Assembly: GCA_964504135.1 (NCBI GenBank)
Contig: CAZDCW010000017.1
Span: 1-28,093, forward strand
DNA: 28,093 bases
Reading direction: 5' to 3'
Source: JACPTG01 sp964504135
Lineage (GTDB): Archaea; Nanobdellota; Nanobdellia; Woesearchaeales; UBA10216
The notes under the pieces are model-generated. The model saw only the letters and a list, made by a program, of their open reading frames with translations, searched no databases and was not told where the DNA came from. Position 1 is the stretch's first letter. The number at the start of each line of letters is the position of its first letter. Positions 21,486-27,913 of the stretch are shown here, piece after piece. The position numbers were made by a program, and so were the translations under genes.

Positions 21486-21500
21486 AAAGCTTTAAAAAAG
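21486..21500 (+). promoter_or_regulatory. TATA element of the secE-nusG-rpl11 operon
   Basis: AAAGCTTTAAAAAAG contains a TATA-like TTTAAAAAA centred near 21495, about 29 bases before ATG 21524. It separates this operon from the ftsZ transcript. Confidence 0.55.
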
Positions 21501-21523
21501 CATGGCTTATCCTCTGCTGAGGG

Positions 21524-21703
21524 ATGGAGCTTCTGCTGAGGATAAAAGAATTCGCTCTGGAGAGCAGGCGCATTTTCAGGATAACAAAGAAGCCCACCAA
21601 CGAGGAGCTTAAGGTCATCGTTAAGGTTTCAGGACTGGGCATACTCCTTATTGGCGCGATAGGCTTCCTGATGCAGATGGTCGCCAGGATGATTACAAAG
21701 TAA
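21524..21703 (+). CDS. secE: Preprotein translocase subunit SecE (Sec61 gamma)
   Basis: This 59-aa protein is a typical short archaeal SecE. The amphipathic N-terminal helix reads LLLRIKEFALESRRIFRITK. KPTNEELKVIVKVSGLG leads into one transmembrane helix (about residues 36-55). It clamps SecY in the translocon. The nusG ATG lies one base after its stop (TAAGATG). Secure from sequence and from the conserved secE-nusG-rpl11 order. Confidence 0.93.
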   Translation: MELLLRIKEFALESRRIFRITKKPTNEELKVIVKVSGLGILLIGAIGFLMQMVARMITK

Positions 21704-21704
21704 G

Positions 21705-22295
21705 ATGGAAAAGGAAGAGCTTGCACGCGAATTCGAGTCTTCGTCCAAGGAGGAGGAGACTGAAGAGGAAAAGCCGGCTGTTGCAGTTGATGCTCCGGAA
21801 ATTGATACAGGGGCTTCCCACATATTTGCCCTCAGGACGACTGCAAACAGGGAAGACCAGGTGATGGACTTTGTTGCCTCAAACAGCCGCAAGAAAAAGC
21901 TTCAGGTATTCTCGGTCATAAGGCCCCATGGCCTCAGGGGCTACATCTTTATCGAGGCAGGGACAAGGGCTGAGGCCGAGACCTCATGCTTCAAGGTGCC
22001 TTACGCCAGGGGAATCCTTCCCAAGGAAGTTACTTATAAGGAGATTGAGCACATGCTTGAGCCTCCGAAGAAGGTTGAGATGAACATCCAGAAGAATGAC
22101 ATTGTAGAGATAATCGCTGGCCCGTTCAAGAGGGAGCAGGCGAAGATATCAAGGATTGACAAGGTCAAGGAGGAGGTTGTTGTTGAGCTTCTCGAGGCTG
22201 CGGTGCCCATTCCAATAACGCTTAAGATGGATGCTGTGAAGGTTATCCGGCGCGACTCTGATGAGGGAGTTGCAGCAGAGAGGGATGATGACTAG
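21705..22295 (+). CDS. nusG: Transcription elongation factor NusG/Spt5-like
   Basis: This 196-aa protein has an acidic N-terminal extension (residues 1-36), an NGN domain (HIFALRTTANREDQVMDF to about 125, including GLRGYIFIEAG) and a C-terminal KOW domain (NDIVEIIAGPFKREQAKISR). It binds the RNA polymerase clamp and keeps elongation processive. The acidic extension and tail (SDEGVAAERDDD) make it longer than the usual 145-150 aa. The end lies one base before rpl11. Confidence 0.94.
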   Translation: MEKEELAREFESSSKEEETEEEKPAVAVDAPEIDTGASHIFALRTTANREDQVMDFVASNSRKKKLQVFSVIRPHGLRGYIFIEAGTRAEAETSCFKVPYARGILPKEVTYKEIEHMLEPPKKVEMNIQKNDIVEIIAGPFKREQAKISRIDKVKEEVVVELLEAAVPIPITLKMDAVKVIRRDSDEGVAAERDDD

Positions 22296-22296
22296 A

Positions 22297-23100
22297 ATGG
22301 CGAAGCAGACAGTCCAGGCGCTTGTAGAAGGCGGAAAGGCAACCGCAGGCCCGCCGCTGGGGCCTGGTCTTGGCCCGATGGGCGTTAACATAGGGCAGGT
22401 GATTGCTGAGATAAACAGGAAGACTGCCAGCTTTAAGGGCATGCAGGTTCCTGTTAAGGTTATAGTGGAGCCGGCTGACAAGACGTTTGAAATAACGATT
22501 GGAACTCCTCCTGCCAGCGCGCTTATAGTGAAGGAGGCCAACATTGAAAAGGGCTCTGGAAATCCAAAGCTTGACAAGGTGGCTGACCTTAAGATAGAGC
22601 AGATAATTAAGATTGCAAAGATGAAGGAGGATTCCTTGAGCGGCACCACGCTGAAAAGCAGGGTAAAGGAGATTATCGGGACGTGCAATTCAATGGGCAT
22701 CCTGGTTGAGGGAAAGCCTGCTGTTGAAACCCTGAAGGATATTGGCCAGGGCTCCTATGCCGAGGAGATAGCGGCTGAGAAGACAGAGCTGACAGCAGAG
22801 GAGCTGAGGCAGCTTGAGGAGGAGAAGAAGAGGCTCGCCGGGGAAATGATGAAGAGGCGCGAGGACCTGCTCAACAGGGCTAAGGCCATAATTGAGGCCA
22901 TGGCAGGAAAGGAGAGGGGCGAGATAAAAGGAAAACTAGTCCAGGCAGGAATACCTTCAGCGATAATAGACGAGCTTCTGCCTGTTGAGGGAGCGCCAAA
23001 GGGCAAGGAAGGCGCCCCTGCAACTGCCCCTGCAGCTGGAAAGGCTCCGGCAGGCAAGGCCGCGGCAGCCAAGCCTGAAAAGGCTGCTGAGAAGAAGTAA
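22297..23100 (+). CDS. rpl11: Ribosomal protein L11 with a long C-terminal extension
   Basis: This 267-aa protein starts MAKQTVQALVEGGKATAGPP. The first 160 residues are a complete archaeal L11, including GPGLGPMGVNIGQVI and GTTLKSRVKEIIGTC. The remaining 100 or so residues are extra: a helical segment with LTAEELRQLEEEKKRLAGEM and KAIIEAMAGKERGEIKGKL, then an Ala/Lys/Pro-rich tail. L11 forms the GTPase-associated stalk base. The extension might bind RNA, or carry a domain normally separate. ATG 22297 was chosen over the longer ORF that overlaps nusG. Confidence 0.95.
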   Translation: MAKQTVQALVEGGKATAGPPLGPGLGPMGVNIGQVIAEINRKTASFKGMQVPVKVIVEPADKTFEITIGTPPASALIVKEANIEKGSGNPKLDKVADLKIEQIIKIAKMKEDSLSGTTLKSRVKEIIGTCNSMGILVEGKPAVETLKDIGQGSYAEEIAAEKTELTAEELRQLEEEKKRLAGEMMKRREDLLNRAKAIIEAMAGKERGEIKGKLVQAGIPSAIIDELLPVEGAPKGKEGAPATAPAAGKAPAGKAAAAKPEKAAEKK

Positions 23101-23101
23101 T

Positions 23102-23404
23102 ATGCCATATCTTATGGCAGAGATAAAAGGGCTTGACCCCGGGAACAGCATAAGTAACCTTCAAAGACTGGAAGACATTGTCTGGCAGGATGGCTTTAGG
23201 CCCAAACACCAGGCCGACGGGACATGCGCATACAAATTCTATGAAGGGCCTGGCTCGTCAATAGCGGTGATGCCTGAGCTGAACGGGAATCCAAGCCTGT
23301 GGAAATTCGACACGATGAAACTAATGGTAATTGCAGAAACACCTGCTGACACCCAGAGAATAGTTGAAAAGGTTCAGAATGCGTATCTTACTCAAGCCGC
23401 TTAG
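23102..23404 (+). CDS. Hypothetical 100-aa protein downstream of rpl11
   Basis: ATG 23102 follows the L11 stop by one base, so the gene probably belongs to the same operon. The protein starts MPYLMAEIKGLDPG; a second Met at 23114 is also possible. Segments such as TCAYKFYEGPGSSIAVMPEL and MKLMVIAETPADTQRIVEKV suggest an alpha-beta fold. There are no clear motifs. The end overlaps rps17e tail to tail by 17 bases. In many archaea rpl1 and rpl10 come next in the operon; this gene takes that place here. Confidence 0.7.
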   Translation: MPYLMAEIKGLDPGNSISNLQRLEDIVWQDGFRPKHQADGTCAYKFYEGPGSSIAVMPELNGNPSLWKFDTMKLMVIAETPADTQRIVEKVQNAYLTQAA

Positions 23405-23582
23405 TCTTCACAAGCCTGGTCGCATAGCCGACAATAGCATTCCTCAGCTTCCTTGAGGGCGTTTTTACCGTTCCAGCCATGATTTTCTTGTTCTCGGCAT
23501 AGTCGTTCGTTAGCTTTCCAGCCATCATCCTGACTACCTTTATAGCCGAACTCTTGATAAGCTGCGTCTTTATCCTTCCCAC
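23388..23582 (-). CDS. rps17e: Ribosomal protein S17e
   Basis: This 64-aa protein has the features of archaeal S17e: MGRIKTQLIKSSAIKVVRMM, a central NDYAENKKIM and SRKLRNAIVGYATRLVK. It is a small-subunit protein. CTTTAAATAAG on the minus strand (about 23601-23611) lies about 27 bases upstream of the ATG, giving a leaderless transcript. Confidence 0.9.
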   Translation of the reverse strand: MGRIKTQLIKSSAIKVVRMMAGKLTNDYAENKKIMAGTVKTPSRKLRNAIVGYATRLVKTKRLE

Positions 23583-23597
23583 GAAGAGAACGATTTT

Positions 23598-23657
23598 AGC
23601 CGCTTATTTAAAGCTTTGCCCGGCCTCGCGCTGCAAATTGACAACATTTAAATAAGC
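23598..23657. promoter_or_regulatory. Divergent TATA elements (rps17e / 41-aa gene)
   Basis: TTATTTAAAG (about 23602-23611) faces rps17e. CATTTAAATAAGC (23645-23657) lies about 27 bases before ATG 23681. Their cores are near-identical (TTTAAATAAG), typical of strong archaeal promoters. Confidence 0.6.
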
Positions 23658-23680
23658 GGATGGCTAACTGCCATTCGTAA

Positions 23681-23806
23681 ATGGTTAAAGGCAAGCGGTT
23701 TCTACCTGTTGACAAGCTGACGCCGGTTGATGAGGACGCCGAGTTTCCTGAACTTGACGAGCAGCAATTTCTGCCCAGGCGAAGGAACGTATACATTGCG
23801 AGTTAA
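23681..23806 (+). CDS. Small 41-aa protein
   Basis: ATG 23681 to TAA 23804-23806 encodes 41 aa, starting MVKGKRFLPVDKLTPVDEDA and ending RRRNVYIAS. The central part is acidic and the ends are basic. The gene has a strong TATA element about 27 bases upstream and is probably leaderless. It resembles small ribosome- or nucleic-acid-associated proteins only in size and charge. Not recognised. Confidence 0.6.
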   Translation: MVKGKRFLPVDKLTPVDEDAEFPELDEQQFLPRRRNVYIAS

Positions 23807-23845
23807 GTTTATTAAATGCTTCTTCTCTTCTGAAAAAAAACAAGC

Positions 23846-23917
23846 GGGCTCGTAGCTCAACGGTAGAGCGCACCATTCGCTGTGGTGAGGCTTCGGGTTC
23901 AAATCCCGACGAGTCCA
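23846..23917 (+). tRNA. tRNA-Ala (anticodon CGC)
   Basis: The acceptor GGGCTCG pairs with CGAGTCC, including the G3:U70 pair that marks alanine tRNAs. The anticodon stem CACCA/TGGTG closes TTCGCTG, giving CGC. The T arm is CGGG-TTCAAAT-CCCG. Position 23917 is the discriminator A. TTTATTAAATG (about 23808-23818) is the likely promoter. The next gene begins 3 bases later. Confidence 0.95.
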
Positions 23918-23919
23918 TC

Positions 23920-24087
23920 ATGAACTGGGCTAAGATCGGAGGGGTTGTGCTTGCGGCAGTGCTGCTGCTCAACCTTGCCTTCTTCCTGTTCGGAAGGACT
24001 GCTGCGCTTGTCTTCTGGGCTGTTATAATAGCTGCAGGGGTTTACGCGTTTGTCATAGCGCCGCACCTGAGGCAGATGGGGCGGTAA
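23920..24087 (+). CDS. Small two-helix membrane protein (55 aa)
   Basis: ATG 23920 opens MNWAKIGGVVLAAVLLLNLA, a first transmembrane helix (about residues 6-25). A second (VFWAVIIAAGVYAFVIA) spans about 31-48, and the end APHLRQMGR is basic. The start lies 2 bases after tRNA-Ala, so it should be read from the tRNA transcript, with tRNA processing creating its 5' end. The family is not recognised. Confidence 0.65.
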   Translation: MNWAKIGGVVLAAVLLLNLAFFLFGRTAALVFWAVIIAAGVYAFVIAPHLRQMGR

Positions 24088-24124
24088 TTATCTTTTTAAG
24101 CATCAGCCTGTTCCCAAGGCGGAA

Positions 24125-25222
24125 ATGCTATCCTTCAGGCAGGCAACATACGTTGACTCTCATCCTGAGATTGCCATAGCTGAATTGTCCCGCAGCTTGA
24201 GGGTGGGCGCTGAAATGCTTCTCAGGCACCGGATGGATAACTACCCCTTCCCGGAGTGGAGAGTGACTCCTGAAGCAAGGGACGGGCTGTATGAGGATTT
24301 TTACTTTCTGAGGAACCGCCTTCCCCGCAGCATATATCATCTCAAGTCAGTTGAGCCAGGCGAGATTGAAAATTTCTGCAGAGCTGCCTAAAAATGGCCT
24401 GACTGGGAGCAGGTACGGGCAGTCAAGCCAATAGATGCGCTGGAAGGCATCTCCGCAGAGCCGCATTCAAACGGAAAAGAAGCCGCATCCCTAAAGTGTT
24501 TGTCCGAAAAATATCTGACCGATTTAAGGTCGTTCTACGGACACATATACCCTGCTCATCACAGCTTCCAGGTGAAGGTTCCTGCGGATGCGAGCGAAAT
24601 AACTGAGGTATTTTCACCCGAAGGCCAGGTTAACATTCACCTTGTGAAGAGCATAGGCGGCTTCAAAGCTCAGGCGTATCTTGTGGTCACAACCGAGGCT
24701 GACATCATTCACTTGATTGGAGAGGACGTGGAAATACCTCCGCTTGGAGCTGCTACGACAGTTTACCTCCAGGAGCCTTTTTCATTAGATTCCCTGCCTG
24801 CTGTAATTTCCCCCCATGATCATTTCACAGCAGCCATTGCAGCGCCTGCGGAGTATCTTCATATGTCGGTAAAGTCCGCTACCATTGGGCACTGTCTGCA
24901 CGAAATGAAGCTTGAATCCATAGTGCTGGCCAGCGAAGCAAACTGGCCTGACATAAAAGTAATGACGAAGTGGCATGTCAGGGAGGAGCATGTTGTGCAC
25001 CTGCTGCACAGCATATGGCTTCTAAGTCTGGCTGAACAGGGCATTCTCCCCGCCAACCAGGTCAGCGAATTCATTGAGGACTACAGGCATCCGGAAAAGT
25101 CAGCAGACTACGGAAAGGTTCCTGACATGCTGAAGGTGTACAAAACAGCAGAGGAAGGCAGGCGGGCTGCAGCCAAATATCTTGGTGAGCCTGAGCTGCT
25201 TTTCCCGCAGTTTGGGATTTGA
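24125..25222 (+). pseudogene. Uncharacterised gene interrupted by one in-frame TAA
   Basis: From ATG 24125 the frame encodes 88 aa (MLSFRQATYVDSHPEIAIAE ... ENFCRAA) and stops at TAA 24389-24391. The same frame then runs open for 277 more codons: KWPDWEQVRAVKPIDALEGI and onward to PELLFPQFGI. There is no ATG or GTG in the first part of the second segment; the first possible start is TTG 24500, yet the 36 codons before it look coding. One gene of about 365 codons with a nonsense mutation is the simplest reading. The promoter TCTTTTTAAGC (24090-24100) lies about 27-30 bases upstream. The product is not recognised; the C-terminal half is helical. Recoding or two separate genes are alternatives. 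Confidence 0.6.
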
Positions 25223-25261
25223 ACAAATTCATGACGTGGTTGAACTGGGAACTGATGGGTA

Positions 25262-25771
25262 TTATTCTCTTAGAGCCGTTTTTGTTGCTGATAAGACCTC
25301 TTTGGCTTGGCTTAATAAAGCTTCATATAGGTCGTCTTTAATTGACAGCTGTACTCCGTATTGATACTGCTCTCTAATATCCGTGCTTGTTCTTGCATCA
25401 GGCTCTTTGGTGTCCAATGAGGAAATCTTTTCAAGCATCTTCTTGTTAAAGTTAATTTTGCCTTGTTCAATCAGGTTGTGGATTAGGGCAAATGTGCATT
25501 CCTGGTTCCTTGATTCATAGCCCGATTTTGCCGCCATTGCAAGAAGGCAGTGGTACATTGAGTAGAAAGCGGTGCTTGCGCCAATATCTGAAAAGTCGCC
25601 TTTCTTCAGGTATTGTGTTGCTTTCAGGTAATGTTCTGCTTTTTTAACATAGTCTTCAGCTTTCCTTATATCCGGGTCTGTTTTTATCAGGCCTCGATGC
25701 TTGCCTGTTTCTTTTAGCTCTTTATCCGCTTTATCGAGGCACCACTTCACCTTTTTATCCGCATGGCTCAT
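25262..25771 (-). CDS. HEPN-domain protein of a HEPN-MNT module
   Basis: This 169-aa protein has the helical HEPN layout: IRKAEDYVKKAEHYLKATQY (about residues 35-54), then IGASTAFYSMYHCLLAMAAK (about 63-82), then GYESRNQECTFALIHNLI. Such proteins are the toxin side of HEPN-MNT systems. The Rx4-6H motif of RNase HEPNs is not evident (R and H in the last segment are about ten residues apart). The start ATG overlaps the MNT stop (25771-25768), so the two are coupled. Confidence 0.82.
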   Translation of the reverse strand: MSHADKKVKWCLDKADKELKETGKHRGLIKTDPDIRKAEDYVKKAEHYLKATQYLKKGDFSDIGASTAFYSMYHCLLAMAAKSGYESRNQECTFALIHNLIEQGKINFNKKMLEKISSLDTKEPDARTSTDIREQYQYGVQLSIKDDLYEALLSQAKEVLSATKTALRE

Positions 25772-26352
25772 TTCGCTATTGCTCCTATTAGTTCATCTTC
25801 TCCAAAGGCTGCCAGCCCCTTAATTGCTGCCAGGATTATCTTATCCCCTTTTCTAAGGTTATTTGCGAAATCCTCTTTTGTTTGGTAGACCGGGTGCAGC
25901 TTTTTAACATTAAGTTCGTTGATTTCTTCAATTTCCTGCCTTAACTTTTGGAACTTTTTCTGGTCAGTTATAAGAACTGCATCTATGTCTCTTGGCTCAT
26001 GGCCTTTTCTAAGGACTGAACCAAATAGCAGCGCTGCATCTGCGCTTTTGAGCTTTTTGAGTTCATCAATCCAAACTTTTGCCTGAGGGCTTGCCTGTTC
26101 TTTTTCCATTTTAAGCAGAAATCGCAAGTAATCCTTAACATAGTCGTTTGCTAGGTTTAGGCTGTAAAATTTGGCCTTGCCAAGTTCCCTGGCTACAATT
26201 ATGTTCTCCTTCTCCAGCCGTCTGGCTATCTTAAGCGCGCCCATTGGGCTTATTCCCAGCTTTTTTGAAATGCTCCTGGCGTTGTAATCCTTTTCCGGAT
26301 TTTTCAGCAGGCTTAGCATGAAATTCATCTCGTTGCCTGTTATATCCTTCAT
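25768..26352 (-). CDS. MNT nucleotidyltransferase with N-terminal winged helix (antitoxin side)
   Basis: This 194-aa protein begins with a winged-helix domain (about residues 1-75: ARSISKKLGISPMGALKIAR). It continues as a minimal nucleotidyltransferase with LLFGSVLRKGHEPRDIDAVL (about 109-128), in which GS and D-x-D form the active site. MNT partners can inactivate HEPN toxins by transferring nucleotides to them. The HTH fused to it suggests direct autoregulation at the palindromes at 26354-26389. The pair is a common TA type in archaea. Confidence 0.88.
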   Translation of the reverse strand: MKDITGNEMNFMLSLLKNPEKDYNARSISKKLGISPMGALKIARRLEKENIIVARELGKAKFYSLNLANDYVKDYLRFLLKMEKEQASPQAKVWIDELKKLKSADAALLFGSVLRKGHEPRDIDAVLITDQKKFQKLRQEIEEINELNVKKLHPVYQTKEDFANNLRKGDKIILAAIKGLAAFGEDELIGAIAK

Positions 26353-26353
26353 A

Positions 26354-26389
26354 TAAACTCACAGTTTACATATATAAACTATCAGTTTA
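26354..26389. promoter_or_regulatory. Two palindromic operators at the HEPN-MNT promoter
   Basis: TAAACTCACAGTTTA (26354-26368) and TAAACTATCAGTTTA (26375-26389) share perfect 6-bp arms and a 3-base spacer. They are 21 bases apart centre to centre, two DNA turns. The TATA-like TATATAA lies between them at about 26371-26377, about 22 bases from ATG 26352. Binding of a dimer would block the promoter. Confidence 0.75.
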
Positions 26390-26421
26390 AATACTTTTCC
26401 ATTAGCCTCTTTGGCAGTTAT

Positions 26422-26514
26422 AGTAACGGACAATGATTTTCGGATTTAATGCTTGTCCGTTACAGAATATCAAAGGAAAAATTAAACATCCGAATATTAG
26501 TTTCCTTTGATATA
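26422..26514. repeat. Structured repeat, copy 2 (inverted relative to copy 1)
   Basis: Hairpin B comes first: an 11-bp stem (423-433 with 453-463 after 26000). Hairpin A follows: 13 bp (26467-26479 with 26501-26513). The loops contain TTCGGAT (26439-26445) and ATCCGAA (26488-26494), pairing over 7 bases, one more than copy 1. The element lies directly upstream of the HD-domain gene promoter. Apart from the loops it is nearly identical to 30-121. Confidence 0.8.
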
Positions 26515-26538
26515 ACTTGACTTTGCCGAATCTTAGTA

Positions 26539-26552
26539 AGCTTTAAATACTG
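26539..26552 (+). promoter_or_regulatory. TATA element of the HD-domain gene
   Basis: AGCTTTAAATAC is centred about 27 bases upstream of ATG 26572. It supports that start and shows that the broken gene once had a normal leaderless promoter. Confidence 0.6.
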
Positions 26553-26571
26553 CATAGAGTGATGACGAGAG

Positions 26572-27219
26572 ATGTTTTTGGATACACGAGCTATAAAAGT
26601 TTTGCAATTGTCAAAAAATTATTTTGCCAAAAAATAAGCCAAACCCAAAAAACAGGCAAGATTCTCACCATGATATCGACCATGCCTTAAGAGTCGCTTA
26701 CTGGGCAGAGGTAATTCTGGGCAAGAAAAGGCAGACAAAACAATAACCATTCCAGCAGCATTGCTGCATGATATAGGCATTCCAAAAGTTGGTGATGCAA
26801 CACATGCGCGTGAAGGTGCCAAGATGTGCAAACCCCTTCTCAAGAAATGTGGTTACAGCCAAGATGAGATAGAAAGAATTTCAGGGATTATAAGGACACA
26901 TAGCACTGATGACCCGCTTGCTCCTGAAACTATAGAGGGCAAAGTGCTTTTCGATGCAGACAAGCTTGACGCTACTGGCCCGGTTGCACTTCACAGGTTT
27001 TTCTTTGAGTACCAAAAAAGAGGATTTCTTCATCACGATGCAGCCAGAAAGACAATTGAACATATAAATAGATGGAAGCAGAAATATGGCAGTGAAATAT
27101 TTTTCACAAAATCAGCCAGAAAAATCGGCAAGGAAAGAATAAAATACCTTACATCAAAATGCCAAGAAATTCTTGATGACCTTGAAAAGTTCAAAGATGT
27201 TTATGAACACTTGGAATAA
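26572..27219 (+). pseudogene. HD-domain phosphohydrolase, frameshifted
   Basis: Three frames together make one HD protein. Frame 1 from ATG 26572 reads MFLDTRAIKVLQLSKNYFAK and stops near 26635. Frame 2 reads HDIDHALRVAYWAEVILG, the first metal-ligand helix. Frame 3 reads KADKTITIPAALLHDIGIPK and continues uninterrupted to 27219, including HD (LLHDIG), RTHSTDD and LFDADKLDATG with the last Asp ligand. At least two frameshifts lie between 26630 and 26740. ATG 26761 in frame 3 would drop the first His ligands. Inactive unless the frameshifts are sequencing errors. Confidence 0.75.
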
Positions 27220-27223
27220 TTCA

Positions 27224-27296
27224 AGCGAGGAGAGGGATTCGAACCCCCGAATAACCGCTCTGCAGGCGGTCCCCTTAGCCACTTGGGTACCCTCGC
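27224..27296 (-). tRNA. tRNA-Cys (anticodon GCA)
   Basis: On the minus strand the acceptor GCGAGGG pairs with TCCTCGC (one G-U). The anticodon stem ACCGC/GCGGT closes CTGCAGA, giving GCA. The T arm is GGGGG-TTCGAAT-CCCTC with one G-U pair. The discriminator is U (27224), as expected for cysteine. It lies directly behind the HD pseudogene, tail to tail. Confidence 0.93.
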
Positions 27297-27331
27297 GCTG
27301 CATAGGCAAAAACCAGGCCTGTTTTTAAAGT

Positions 27332-27679
27332 TTACCGCTGGCGCAAAGCAGAAGCCAGGTAACCTTCAAACTCAACAACCTGATCAACAGAAACGCCATC
27401 CTTTGCCTGGAAACCGGTTGTGCGCCACCACCTTGGAAGATATTGTGAACCCTGAATGTGATGAAACAACACATAACCGCCTTCAATTGTAGCCGCATAA
27501 GCCTGCGCAGTTTCCTCCAAAGTAGGACCCGAGCCAAGCACAAAGTTAAGAGGGATTCTGCCTTCCATTATATGGTACACAAGCTCATATCTCCCTTCTT
27601 CGCCTCTCTGAAGAAAATAATCTGCATCATCCGGCCTGTCATTTTCCCCGGCCCTAATTGGAAAAAAAGCAATACCCAT
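27332..27679 (-). CDS. Hypothetical 115-aa protein
   Basis: ATG 27679 was chosen because TATAAAA at 27702-27708 (TTTTATA on the minus strand) lies about 26 bases upstream; the TTG at 27700 overlaps this promoter. The protein starts MGIAFFPIRAGENDRPDDAD and contains GRYELVYHIMEGRIPLNFVL and a Trp-Trp segment (PRWWRTTGF). It looks soluble, alpha-beta. Not recognised. It lies between tRNA-Cys and tRNA-Arg on the same strand. Confidence 0.6.
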   Translation of the reverse strand: MGIAFFPIRAGENDRPDDADYFLQRGEEGRYELVYHIMEGRIPLNFVLGSGPTLEETAQAYAATIEGGYVLFHHIQGSQYLPRWWRTTGFQAKDGVSVDQVVEFEGYLASALRQR

Positions 27680-27714
27680 CAGAAACAGAAATAATTCCAA
27701 CTATAAAATTCTTA

Positions 27715-27789
27715 TGGACCTGCGGGGATTCGAACCCCGGATTTACAGCTTAGAAGGCTGTCGCCTTGTCCAGGCTAGGCTACAGGTCC
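27715..27789 (-). tRNA. tRNA-Arg (anticodon UCU)
   Basis: On the minus strand the acceptor GGACCTG pairs with CAGGTCC. The anticodon stem ACAGC/GCTGT closes CTTCTAA, giving TCT. The T arm is CGGGG-TTCGAAT-CCCCG, and position 27715 gives the discriminator A. A copy of its 5' half lies at 27872-27913. Confidence 0.94.
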
Positions 27790-27809
27790 ATTATTGTGAA
27801 GTTAAGTTC

Positions 27810-27837
27810 GTGAGGCTAAGCGCAGCTTATGCCTCAC
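27810..27837. repeat. Hairpin between tRNA-Arg and its half copy
   Basis: GTGAGGC-TAAGC pairs with GCTTA-T-GCCTCAC: 12 bp with one bulged T and a 3-nt loop. Immediately downstream CGCAAA and TTTGCG can form a second 6-bp stem. It may be a terminator, a recombination structure or part of an inserted sequence. Confidence 0.5.
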
Positions 27838-27871
27838 TTGACTGATGACGCAAATCATCCGTTTGCGCGCG

Positions 27872-27913
27872 GAAGGCTGTCGCCTTGTCCAGGCTAGGCT
27901 ACAGGTCCATTAT
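27872..27913 (-). repeat. Duplicated 5' half of tRNA-Arg
   Basis: These 42 bases are identical to 27753-27794. On the minus strand they cover 5 bases before the tRNA and its first 37 bases, ending in the middle of the anticodon loop. After that the sequence diverges into CGCGCGCAAACGG. No 3' half follows, so this is not a complete tRNA gene. Confidence 0.85.

Noticed and set aside
27872..27913. Split-tRNA (5' half gene) as in Nanoarchaeum
   Set aside because: The copy ends at position 35 rather than the usual 37/38, an intact tRNA-Arg with the same sequence is adjacent, and no 3' half with a complementary lead is seen in the window.
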